From positions 1 to 47,445 of IMG/VR virus record IMGVR_UViG_3300027123_000122: DNA of 47,445 nucleotides; one strand, written 5' to 3'. A program made the translations under genes and the position numbers. The notes beneath the pieces were generated by a model. It saw nothing but the letters and a program-made list of their open reading frames with translations. It had not been told where the DNA came from and did not search any database. Shown here piece by piece: positions 1 to 8,566 of this stretch. This stretch comes from a virus. Every line of letters begins with the position of its first letter. Within the stretch, counting starts at the first letter, position 1.

Positions 1-81
1 AACCTTTAGACCAAAATCAGCCCAAGCTGAGTTTTCGAGAATAATTTTCATTGCGTCATCTGATATATTTAAGTGCTTCAT
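1..81 (-). CDS. Partial unknown gene, 5' end only
   Basis: The first 27 codons of a minus-strand gene that runs off the left edge. The peptide begins MKHLNISDDAMKIILENSAW and matches no family I recognise. The start is well supported: an AAAGGA ribosome-binding site lies just upstream, and a T4-type late promoter motif lies about 36 nt upstream of the ATG. It is separated from the PAAR-like gene by a real intergenic gap, so it begins a new transcription unit, probably a late gene. Nothing can be said about its function from so short a fragment. Confidence 0.6.
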   Translation of the reverse strand, partial: MKHLNISDDAMKIILENSAWADFGLKV

Positions 82-117
82 AATTTTAAATCCTTTGTGG
101 GAATCTATCCCTATTGT

Positions 118-125
118 TATTTATA
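118..125 (-). promoter_or_regulatory. T4-type late promoter (TATAAATA)
   Basis: The minus strand reads GAGTATAAATAACAATAGGG here. TATAAATA is the exact consensus recognised by the T4 late sigma factor gp55. It lies in the only sizeable intergenic gap at this end (82-160), about 36 nt upstream of the ATG at 81. This would give a leader of roughly 30 nt carrying an AAAGGA ribosome-binding site. A weak 4-bp inverted repeat (GGGA/TCCC, 100-112) lies in the leader. The same octamer occurs inside several coding regions by chance, so position and context are what support this copy. Confidence 0.6.
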
Positions 126-160
126 CTCAAAAAAGGTTATTTCACAGATTTTTTATTTTT

Positions 161-469
161 TTAATTTATAAATACTGGATACAACCCGGGTCCAGCTAAT
201 TCTTGGCACTGTACGAAGTCTTCAGATGTAAAAACAGGGTATCCATTGATAAAAACATTCATAGGCATTATACCGGGTGAACATAGCCTAGGATGAGGAT
301 CTGTACATCCAATACCAGTGTAACCATCTAAAAGATTAACAGTAAGAATATAAAATCCATTAATTTGAACCCCAGAAGTCTTGGCAATCGGAGCAGTCCC
401 CGAATGACAATGCCCTCCAAGAGTACCTCCAGAAAAATCTAATGGATTATCTGTTTTCACTTGTGCCAT
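161..469 (-). CDS. PAAR-like tail-spike tip protein
   Basis: A 102-residue protein with the look of a PAAR tip protein, the small metal-bound cone that sharpens the central spike of contractile tails (T4 gp5.4 is of similar length). Seen: an N-terminal GGTLGGHCHSG segment, a central Cys-Thr-Asp-Pro-His-Pro cluster and another Cys that could bind metal, and repeated hydrophobic turns around NGFY and INGYPVF resembling the ING turns of PAAR repeats. It closes the baseplate operon, starting 2 nt after the upstream stop without an obvious ribosome-binding site, so it probably relies on translational coupling. The fold assignment comes from pattern only; a generic small structural protein is the alternative. 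Confidence 0.55.
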   Translation of the reverse strand: MAQVKTDNPLDFSGGTLGGHCHSGTAPIAKTSGVQINGFYILTVNLLDGYTGIGCTDPHPRLCSPGIMPMNVFINGYPVFTSEDFVQCQELAGPGLYPVFIN

Positions 470-470
470 A

Positions 471-2555
471 TTAAATATTTAAATAAATAGGAAGATTATC
501 TATTTTTCCGGGTTTTAACTGACCTAATCTATTAGTTACCCCATAATAATCATTTTTATTATGGAATAGTTTTATGTTAGTCTTGTGTCCTAATCGTAAT
601 CTATCCAACATATAATTTGGAATGCCCATCTTAATGGTATAATATTGTTTTAAAGTCAATCGTTTATAAACATCTGTCCATAACAAACCTTCATTTACAT
701 AATAGATGTTATTTAATGCAGACGCGATATTTACAGCGGCTCTAAATCCATGTGCAGTTCTTTCTGGCTCAGATCCAGAAATAAATAAGTTTTCTGCTGT
801 TGCGGTAGCACTAGAAAACACCGCTCTCATACCATGTTCGGTATAATCTCCGGTTATGTCTATATTCGGATATGCTAATTCTATACTAGCAAAATAATGA
901 TCTTTTAACTTAGGGTTATAGTAATTAGGATCAGGGCTTAAAGTATAATTTAAAGTTCTAACATTCCAATCAACTAAAGAAGAATACCCACTGTAGAATA
1001 ATAAATCATATCTATCTGTGGGCTGTAAAATAATACATTTTGGAACTTTCCTAACTAAAATAGGACCTGTTGCGTCATCCCCAAATTCCTCTAAACTAAA
1101 ATTAGTAAATTGAATTGTGTAGTGAGAACTAGAACTAAAATGACCCAGTATAGGATCATTATGGTCTACAGGAAGAACCAACCATGGATATGGCCTAAAT
1201 TCAATGTTTTGTTGTATTACCTCTGGATCAGATTGTATTGTATATTCCGCTTTAGTTTTTCTAACAAAGGGAGATCCGTCAAAAGGAACATCTTCTATTG
1301 TATCTTTATTAATTAGTAAAACATATTGGCTTGGTCGTGCAGCGGTTAAATCATAAGTAAGTTCTAAATTAGATGCTAGGGGTGAGCTAACTGTCAATGT
1401 AACATTATATCTGGCTTGAGCATCAAACAAACAGGCTTGCTCAGTATTATTATTAATAGTATAAGCTCTAGATAATTGATCATCCGTAGGAACTAACTCA
1501 TGTCCTGATTCTGTAATAACACAAGTATCATACCCGTATTCCAAAACATTAACTGAGGTAGCCTGAAGAGAAGAGGTAAGGACTGCCAGCTTTTCTGAAT
1601 TTGGTATTTTTAATCTTATGGAATTTCCTGATGAGTCAACTATCGGAACTTTAGCGTAAATATCTTCTGGCAAGATATACCATAATTTAAGTAAATCAAC
1701 CTCTTCAGTAGTATATGTGGAGGGATCTAATGATATTTTTTTTGATTCAACTCTATCTACTGCTCTGTTTATGTCAGGAGTAATGACAGTTAAATTAGAT
1801 GTTGTCTGATTAAATTTTAGTAAATTATTAACTCTAGATTCAATAATTTGTTTGATTGTTTTTCCATAAGTTGCCGTTAATATTGCGCTGGCTACCTGAG
1901 TGGATGTTGTTACTTGTGCTATAGCTGCTCTTATAGCTAAATTTAATGCATATCTCTGATTTACATTACCTAAAGTATTATTTAATGTTCTTACTCTTAT
2001 GGCTTTATTTATAACTGTTTCACCTGCCCTACGCCCGTCAGGAAGATACAACCCGTAAAGAATATTTTTTAATTCTTCTTTAATTGATTTTTTTATAAAT
2101 TGATCTTGTAAATTAGTAATACTATTGTTTATTCCTGACAATGATAAATCAGATTGTTCAGTTAGTGAAAAAATAGAAGTATCTATTTCAGGAGCAAGGA
2201 TTTCTATCTGTGGAAAATTAGATGCTTTTGGAGTATAAGTTGGTGTATTTTCTACTACAGGGAAATATCTATTATCTAAAATTAAAGTACCAAGATCACT
2301 CTCTGGATAATTTTCATATTGATAATCTTCAGGGTTTATCACAGGAGGATCTGAATCAGTTTCTCCTGATCCTTCTCCGTCTCCTGTTTGTGGTGGTTCT
2401 ACTTCTGGATATCTAGGTCTTGTAGGATATCTTCTAATAACAATCTCTTCACCATCATCTTCGGGAGTTACTACTGCTCCACCATTTATTATATTAGAAG
2501 TTCCCGGAGTTTCTGCGGGTTCAAATATAAAACAGGGATCAATTGGATTAACCAT
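471..2555 (-). CDS. Unrecognised large virion protein (baseplate region)
   Basis: A 694-residue protein of no family I can name. The N-terminus is proline- and acid-rich with low complexity (about residues 25-85, rich in P, E, D, G), suggesting a flexible arm. The rest alternates helical stretches (about 125-265) with beta-rich, Asn/Ser/Thr/Tyr-rich sequence typical of virion proteins. There is no signal peptide or membrane segment. It sits between the PAAR-like tip gene and a baseplate-peripheral protein, with only a 5-nt gap upstream, so a structural role in baseplate or tail-tip assembly is inferred from context alone. Confidence 0.55.
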   Translation of the reverse strand: MVNPIDPCFIFEPAETPGTSNIINGGAVVTPEDDGEEIVIRRYPTRPRYPEVEPPQTGDGEGSGETDSDPPVINPEDYQYENYPESDLGTLILDNRYFPVVENTPTYTPKASNFPQIEILAPEIDTSIFSLTEQSDLSLSGINNSITNLQDQFIKKSIKEELKNILYGLYLPDGRRAGETVINKAIRVRTLNNTLGNVNQRYALNLAIRAAIAQVTTSTQVASAILTATYGKTIKQIIESRVNNLLKFNQTTSNLTVITPDINRAVDRVESKKISLDPSTYTTEEVDLLKLWYILPEDIYAKVPIVDSSGNSIRLKIPNSEKLAVLTSSLQATSVNVLEYGYDTCVITESGHELVPTDDQLSRAYTINNNTEQACLFDAQARYNVTLTVSSPLASNLELTYDLTAARPSQYVLLINKDTIEDVPFDGSPFVRKTKAEYTIQSDPEVIQQNIEFRPYPWLVLPVDHNDPILGHFSSSSHYTIQFTNFSLEEFGDDATGPILVRKVPKCIILQPTDRYDLLFYSGYSSLVDWNVRTLNYTLSPDPNYYNPKLKDHYFASIELAYPNIDITGDYTEHGMRAVFSSATATAENLFISGSEPERTAHGFRAAVNIASALNNIYYVNEGLLWTDVYKRLTLKQYYTIKMGIPNYMLDRLRLGHKTNIKLFHNKNDYYGVTNRLGQLKPGKIDNLPIYLNI

Positions 2556-2560
2556 TTAAA

Positions 2561-4687
2561 TCAAGAATATGATTGTATTTCAGCATTCCCGGTATCTGAA
2601 TTTTCGAAATAATAAATGTCTCTGCCTAGCCCGGTTACTTTAAATTGTACAGTTGGGTGAATAACATCAAATAATGTACTACTTATTTTTCCTGATGTAG
2701 GATTTACTTCCAGATTAATAAAATTTTGAGCCACGAATAAAGACGCATCTTTGCTATCTACACTAGCGAATAAGTTATCTAATGTACTATCATTAATAAC
2801 ACCCCCAGTCCTAGCTAATGTAGCAATTACAGTAATAACAAACTTAATACTATTTGTAGAATTAATTGGAATTTTAGTAACATATAATCCTGTATGTTTA
2901 GCATCTAATCTATAAAATTCTTTATCTTGTGGGCTATATCCGTATTGAATCCCGCCACCTGTTTTTGGAACACAATTATAAAACTGTGCATCTACAGTGT
3001 AGTCAGAAAAGGATGTATTTATACCTGTTACAGTAATAACTTTTTTCCAAACTAAAGGAAGACCTACATTATATTCAGCATGTAAAGAGATATCGGGTCC
3101 AACATATGTATCCCCCGGTCTTCCACCGTTGTACTGTATAACATCAATATGTCTCCAAAAACCTCCAGTGACAATACCTTGTTGAGCATGTTTAGACACA
3201 TCCCACCCAGCATCCACTGTCGTTGGAGCTAATGATTTTTCTGGTCCAAAATCTTTACCACCGTAAATAAACCCAGCGGCTAAAACCTTGCCAGATTCAA
3301 AAATAGAAGCTCGCATGTATGTTGAATCTGCGTAAGCTCTAAAATCATCAACACTCTTTTCTAAATTATATTTTGTAACTACTGGGTTAGCCAAAGAAAG
3401 GCTAGGGATAGCAGCACAGATTCCAGCACGCTCATTATATGCTAGTTCAGTTGTTCTAAAGAACGGACGAATATCCACTACATCCGCAGGAGTTAATACC
3501 GGGCTACCCTCTGTTGTTACAGCAGCATTACTCTTTACTACAATATATGCTATAGGTAGTATTGATTGCCCAATTAATCTAGGATCCGTGGACTCTAATT
3601 TCTCTTGGATTGAAGGGGCTAAGTTCATCAAATCATCAGGGCTTGGGAATGATCCATGTATGTTTAATCCTTGGAATCCATTTGTAGGAATCAAAGAATC
3701 TACTATCTGAGCCATTATTTGAGTATTACCATCAGCATCTTTAGCATTTTGATACTTAGTGGTATTACCATTATTTTGAACTGATCTTACACCAACACCA
3801 GCACCCCGTATTAAACCTAGTTGTGGTGATAATATTTTTATGGGTTGATTATTTTCCCACTTATTGATGGTAGTATCTGTCGTATCAATTGGTTTACTAT
3901 AAACAAATAATAAATCTATTCGTACTGTAGCACCCTCAATGTATTGGGTTGTACCATCCTCAGTTTGATAGAAAAAATCTCTGCTATCAAATGGGGGTAT
4001 ATCTATACTTAATCCACTTGGAACATCTACAATAGCTGTTCGTGCTACCCCTCTGAATTGTTTTATAAATTCATTAGCTAATGTTTGATTATTTCTATAA
4101 ACAGAATCTAATACAAATTTTTTAACTGAATCAGATAAATCCTCTATGGGCCAAGTAGTTGTAGTTTGTGGGGTAGGTGATTGTAGATTTTGAATTATAG
4201 AATCCCAAACGGTGATTCTTTCAAATAAACCGTTTAAATTCATAGCCGAGGCAGATATTCCACTTCTTAATCTTGAAACTAATAAAGCAGCAAAATCTGT
4301 TGTAGTACTATCATTTTGGAATTGAGTCCTAAATGTGGATAGTCCACTAACAGAGTCACCATTTCCTGTCAATTGAACTAACTTTTGTAAAGGAGTCTTA
4401 TCATATGCATCATTAATTCTAGCTGAAAACCTTCCGGGATTTACATAAACTAATGATCCAGTTCCATCTACATATGGCTTTAGTTCATTAAAGTCTGCTC
4501 TACTAACACCAAAATCGACAGCCTCACCTTCTTCAGGTATTACATTAATTTGATCCTTTAACCAAAGAACATTTTCCTGTAACTGCTTTAGTGGGATGTT
4601 ATCAATTTCCCAATAATAAGGATCATTCTCCTTAAAATATCGAATAGGGTCTGTAAACTTATATGGGCTATCTTTATAATTTGACAT
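2561..4687 (-). CDS. Baseplate-associated structural protein with WExDNxPL motif
   Basis: A 708-residue virion protein. Residues about 11-48 contain the pattern YYWEIDNIPLKQLQE followed by LWLKDQI. The upstream neighbour carries a related pattern near its own N-terminus, so this is probably a shared docking segment for the baseplate. The remainder is mixed: a helical region at about 105-215, then beta-rich sequence with many Asp/Asn/Thr residues. The start has a good ribosome-binding site (AAGGAGAG) inside the end of the upstream gene, and the ATG overlaps the upstream stop by one base. I do not recognise a specific T4 counterpart; gp8 or gp10-like wedge proteins are possible, but unproven. 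Confidence 0.6.
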   Translation of the reverse strand: MSNYKDSPYKFTDPIRYFKENDPYYWEIDNIPLKQLQENVLWLKDQINVIPEEGEAVDFGVSRADFNELKPYVDGTGSLVYVNPGRFSARINDAYDKTPLQKLVQLTGNGDSVSGLSTFRTQFQNDSTTTDFAALLVSRLRSGISASAMNLNGLFERITVWDSIIQNLQSPTPQTTTTWPIEDLSDSVKKFVLDSVYRNNQTLANEFIKQFRGVARTAIVDVPSGLSIDIPPFDSRDFFYQTEDGTTQYIEGATVRIDLLFVYSKPIDTTDTTINKWENNQPIKILSPQLGLIRGAGVGVRSVQNNGNTTKYQNAKDADGNTQIMAQIVDSLIPTNGFQGLNIHGSFPSPDDLMNLAPSIQEKLESTDPRLIGQSILPIAYIVVKSNAAVTTEGSPVLTPADVVDIRPFFRTTELAYNERAGICAAIPSLSLANPVVTKYNLEKSVDDFRAYADSTYMRASIFESGKVLAAGFIYGGKDFGPEKSLAPTTVDAGWDVSKHAQQGIVTGGFWRHIDVIQYNGGRPGDTYVGPDISLHAEYNVGLPLVWKKVITVTGINTSFSDYTVDAQFYNCVPKTGGGIQYGYSPQDKEFYRLDAKHTGLYVTKIPINSTNSIKFVITVIATLARTGGVINDSTLDNLFASVDSKDASLFVAQNFINLEVNPTSGKISSTLFDVIHPTVQFKVTGLGRDIYYFENSDTGNAEIQSYS

Positions 4688-7600
4688 TAGTTATCTCTCC
4701 TTAGATCGAATATTTCTGATGACTTGAATCCTTTTCCTCGTCCATACGCAGGTGCATCATATGCTTGAGATCCTATAGTCGTACTAGAGTTAGATTTGTA
4801 TATTGTAGTCAAAGGAACTCTTCCTGATTTTGTAATAGCATTATGTTTTGCATTAGAGAATATATTAGCGGCAGATTCGTCTAATCTTACTCTATTTGCA
4901 AAACTGGAATCAAACACTGTTGATACATAATAGAATGCCGATGTTGCTATATCACTGTAAATTGATGATAATGATGTTGACACTCCACTACAGAATGCAG
5001 ATGGGTTGTATCCTTGGGATAGTAGCTGATACACCTGACCAGAATCAGAAGTTGCACCATTTAAGGTAGTTAAGAATTTAGCTCTACTTCTTGGTGAGAA
5101 ATAAAGTCTAAACGGGCCATAATTTGTTCCTGTATTAGCACCAGAAGCACCATACCAATCCAATACACTTAAAGATCCAGTATCTGGTGTTCCTGCGGGT
5201 GCTCCAGAAGCAGGTACTCCTGCTCCAGACAAGTAAACTGCGCTCGGACCTTTATAGTTAGCTACTGTGGGATAAAGCCCACTTACTGCACAATAAGCAG
5301 CGTCTAATTCAGAATTATCACAGATATTCCAAATTCTTAATTTATCACAGGCCAAAGAAGATGAAACATCATAAATTTGTCCAGTACAATTTGCCCAACC
5401 AGCAGGGAAGTTTACATTAAATACTTTAACTTTGCTACCATGTAAAGCTCTAAGACACATACCTCCAGTAGAATAATTAGCAATATCAGAAGATGCTGTT
5501 GCTGATTTATAATTTACAAGGAAATATTCTCTGCTTCCAGAAGCGTAAACTCTATTATTTGGAGTGTCGATATCTGGACTAGCTATGGATCTTGCATTAG
5601 TGGCTTGTAAATCTACAGCTACAAAATCTTGCCCATTTGGGTAAAACTGTAAATATCCACTAGCACTATAAGCTGAAACATTCAATGAATTATTCTGATT
5701 GTAATCTATGCTACTAGTTTGAGATGCAGGCCAGAATGAGTGGATATCACCTAAGTGTTCCATCAATATGTTAGAATTATTATCCGCAACTAAGCAAGAT
5801 CTAGTTGATAGTAATTCAACTTTAGTATGGTTATTACCGTTAGATAAAGTCCAAGAACTGACATCTAAAGAACCTGATTCCGTTTTGTGTGGATTAAATC
5901 TTACTGTAGATCCGTTGTCTACTAGGACATCTACACCACCTTGTGCAATTAAGGTATTTCCATTAAATTCTATTTCAGAATTTTGATTCGCATATGCTAC
6001 AGCTACATTAGTGCTAGATCCTCTAGGGCCTAAAAGAATTGTGGGTCCTGTAACACAAGCAGCAAATTTAGCTTTAGAATTGCTATCTACTTTTATGCAA
6101 GCACCAAAAATACCGTCTCCAACATTAAAAGAATCTGAATCATATGGGCTTACAGAATCCATAAGCACTTGTACTTTTGCATTTACAAAATCTGCGTAAG
6201 AGTTATTTATAACTTCTATAGATGGTTTTTGTGTTACAGTATCTCCTTTAGCTGTGTAACCAAAGGAACTGTGGAATAAAGAAGTTCCAAACTTAGAAGG
6301 CATGTCAGTAGCTTTGGTATAAGTAAATATAGAGTTGTTTAAAACTAAATGTTGTCCATTAGTTCCAAAGTAAACTTGCTCTATATCAAAACCATTATCA
6401 CTAAAAGAACCTGAATTAGTTATCTTTATAAGTTTATCATTTTGTACTATCTTACTGTTTATAGCATTTAATCCAATATTCTGTGAGTATGCAACATTCA
6501 ATATTGGGAATTTTGCAGTAGAATTGGACATCTGAATTCCATTATAATTTTGTAAAGAGTTAGTAACTCCTTCATACTCATAAACAGAATTGTCTAAAAT
6601 CATACCGTGATTAGTATTATTAATAACCGTGAGCATGCCAACTCCGGTTTCAGCATCAAGAGTACCACTACTCTTTTTACCATCACCACCATTTAAGTAT
6701 GAATTTATTAATTTTATTCCTATATCATTGTATCCAAAAATAACTGGAATATCTATACCAGAAACCAAGACGGGCGTTTGCTGTGATTCTATAGAGATTT
6801 TAGAATTAACTGCTAGTAAACCTATGCCGAGCTTACTTGTATCTCTAGAGTTATATGCAGTTAATGGGTAGTTTCGTAATCCAAATATACCCCTTCTAAT
6901 TTTAATATCGGAGTTTGAGAAATTAAATCCTTCTTTTTTGCATCTTAAAGCAAAACAGTTTTCTAAATATACATTAGAATTTATAATTTCAAAACCTGAT
7001 TCTGTGGAATGATCTAACGAACCTCCATAAGTATTTTTTGCTCCGTCAACACAGAAATTTCTGAGGTATATTGGACCGCCACAATTCTCTATTTTTACTT
7101 TAGTTAAATAGTTACCATATACAGATGCGAAACACTTTACACCATTATTAAAGGTTGCATTAGTAGCTGTGTTCGAATAAACTTGACCACTGTAAGAACT
7201 AACTTCAGTAAAGTCATTTGTGTTTATTGTATTATCTTGTGTGTTTGTATAAGAAGCTACTGATATTTTATTGGTCGTAAGTAGTGGAGCAGTATTAAAA
7301 CTTAAATAGACATCACCCAATCCATATCCAGTATTCCCCATGCCTAGTGGGCTAATAAAAGCTCTATTTATTTCCCAACGAGTATCAGCTACGGCACTTG
7401 CTACTAAAGTATTTGTTCTTATAGATTTTGTGTTTACAAATGTATTGTACAAGTCAGTGGAACTTACATACGCACCATCAAAAATGGCTCCACTAGCAGT
7501 TAGTGTTCTACCAAAGTTTCTATTTACTATTTCTAATCCAGCCCCTTGACAGGACTCATCTATCTTTATATTTTTAAGATGTAAAGTGCCTAAATCTCCG

Positions 7601-7950
7601 AACGATGCTACTTCAATAATTATTGGATAAGTAATCGGATTTGGTAATATACTTATTACACTACTCAAATCTCTAAATATTATTCCACTAGAATCAGACC
7701 CCACTGCAAAAGAAGCATCTGCTGATACTACAAAAACCTTACCTGTGATACTAGATGCGCCGTCTTGTACAGGATATCCAAGTCGTTCCCATAAAAATTC
7801 GGTGCGCTCATCTAAATCGTATAAAGGTTCATTATCCTGCTCCCAGTTATAGAAAGTAGATGTATTAAATTTAGTTACTGAAGGAGTCCATGAATTAAAT
7901 ACTCCTACAGAGCCACTAGTTAAATAAAGATCGGTGGGAATAAATGCCAT
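4687..7950 (-). CDS. Beta-helix tail/baseplate protein (tailspike-like)
   Basis: A 1087-residue protein. After an N-terminal docking segment (about residues 33-60, YNWEQDNEPLYDLDE), most of the chain consists of short repeating beta-strand turns rich in Asn, Ser and Ile/Val (for example LYLENCFALRCKKEGFNF and SDIKIRRGIFGLRNY). This is characteristic of right-handed parallel beta-helices of the pectate-lyase/tailspike type. Such proteins bind or cut surface polysaccharide, but I see no catalytic motif I can assert. The start is supported by a GAGGTAAT ribosome-binding site. It lies between the 192-residue peripheral protein and the 708-residue protein with the same docking motif. Best guess: a peripheral spike or wedge-tip protein contacting the cell. 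Confidence 0.65.
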   Translation of the reverse strand: MAFIPTDLYLTSGSVGVFNSWTPSVTKFNTSTFYNWEQDNEPLYDLDERTEFLWERLGYPVQDGASSITGKVFVVSADASFAVGSDSSGIIFRDLSSVISILPNPITYPIIIEVASFGDLGTLHLKNIKIDESCQGAGLEIVNRNFGRTLTASGAIFDGAYVSSTDLYNTFVNTKSIRTNTLVASAVADTRWEINRAFISPLGMGNTGYGLGDVYLSFNTAPLLTTNKISVASYTNTQDNTINTNDFTEVSSYSGQVYSNTATNATFNNGVKCFASVYGNYLTKVKIENCGGPIYLRNFCVDGAKNTYGGSLDHSTESGFEIINSNVYLENCFALRCKKEGFNFSNSDIKIRRGIFGLRNYPLTAYNSRDTSKLGIGLLAVNSKISIESQQTPVLVSGIDIPVIFGYNDIGIKLINSYLNGGDGKKSSGTLDAETGVGMLTVINNTNHGMILDNSVYEYEGVTNSLQNYNGIQMSNSTAKFPILNVAYSQNIGLNAINSKIVQNDKLIKITNSGSFSDNGFDIEQVYFGTNGQHLVLNNSIFTYTKATDMPSKFGTSLFHSSFGYTAKGDTVTQKPSIEVINNSYADFVNAKVQVLMDSVSPYDSDSFNVGDGIFGACIKVDSNSKAKFAACVTGPTILLGPRGSSTNVAVAYANQNSEIEFNGNTLIAQGGVDVLVDNGSTVRFNPHKTESGSLDVSSWTLSNGNNHTKVELLSTRSCLVADNNSNILMEHLGDIHSFWPASQTSSIDYNQNNSLNVSAYSASGYLQFYPNGQDFVAVDLQATNARSIASPDIDTPNNRVYASGSREYFLVNYKSATASSDIANYSTGGMCLRALHGSKVKVFNVNFPAGWANCTGQIYDVSSSLACDKLRIWNICDNSELDAAYCAVSGLYPTVANYKGPSAVYLSGAGVPASGAPAGTPDTGSLSVLDWYGASGANTGTNYGPFRLYFSPRSRAKFLTTLNGATSDSGQVYQLLSQGYNPSAFCSGVSTSLSSIYSDIATSAFYYVSTVFDSSFANRVRLDESAANIFSNAKHNAITKSGRVPLTTIYKSNSSTTIGSQAYDAPAYGRGKGFKSSEIFDLRRDN

Positions 7951-7958
7951 GTATTACC

Positions 7959-8537
7959 TCAGAATGAAATTGTCCATTTAAATAATAGAGAAAACTGATC
8001 TGTCTTTTGTACAGAAGAGAATGTTTTATACGCAACCAATATTGGAGCTGGTGTAGGTGAGTACCCAAAGGGGTTATTCATAAATAACCCAATTTCTTTC
8101 AATGGGGAAGATAAGTTTGCAGTATTAGGGCCTAACAATAATCCAAACTGCACGGATGTTTTATCTACTCGTCTAATTAAGTTAAACGGAATTAATGCAA
8201 ACGCTTTGGATGTTTGCTTTACTCCGTTTACTATTTGATCCAAGCTAGAGATAGTTAAATCTGGATTTGTTCCATACTGAGCTACGCTTAAAGCTGATGC
8301 TAGTTGTACTGTAGAGGCCCCATATACAGAATGGCTACTTGTACCTACTTGAAATCTTCCAATTTGAAAATCTTTTATGGATCTTTGCCCAGAGGCAGCA
8401 AACATAAAAGATAGTCCTACTCCCATACCCGATACAATAGTATTTTTCTCAGAGAATAGGATTTCTTCTTTGCCATCATTCCAGATTTTTATAATTTCTA
8501 GATGACCTTTTGGGTTATATGTGTCTTGGTTTACCAT
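7959..8537 (-). CDS. Small tail-periphery protein, paralogue of the RCC1 protein
   Basis: A 192-residue virion protein. The N-terminus (GHLEIIKIWNDGKEEILFS, then NTIVSGMGVG) matches position by position the start of the 981-residue upstream neighbour (GKVEIIKDFGTSFEEVIYS). The C-terminal ends also correspond (FKWTISF here, RWRLYFA there, each after a Tyr/Lys-rich strand). The two therefore appear to share a scaffold, of which this is the version without insertion. The short hydrophobic C-terminal strand is of a kind seen at the ends of phage tail proteins. It is followed 8 nt later by the beta-helix gene. Function inferred: baseplate or fibre connector. Confidence 0.6.
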   Translation of the reverse strand: MVNQDTYNPKGHLEIIKIWNDGKEEILFSEKNTIVSGMGVGLSFMFAASGQRSIKDFQIGRFQVGTSSHSVYGASTVQLASALSVAQYGTNPDLTISSLDQIVNGVKQTSKAFALIPFNLIRRVDKTSVQFGLLLGPNTANLSSPLKEIGLFMNNPFGYSPTPAPILVAYKTFSSVQKTDQFSLLFKWTISF

Positions 8538-8566
8538 ACTAATAGTATATATTTGTTATTTCAATA

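Noticed and set aside
167-174. TATAAATA on the plus strand
   Set aside because: It lies at the 3' end of the PAAR-like gene and no plus-strand gene follows.
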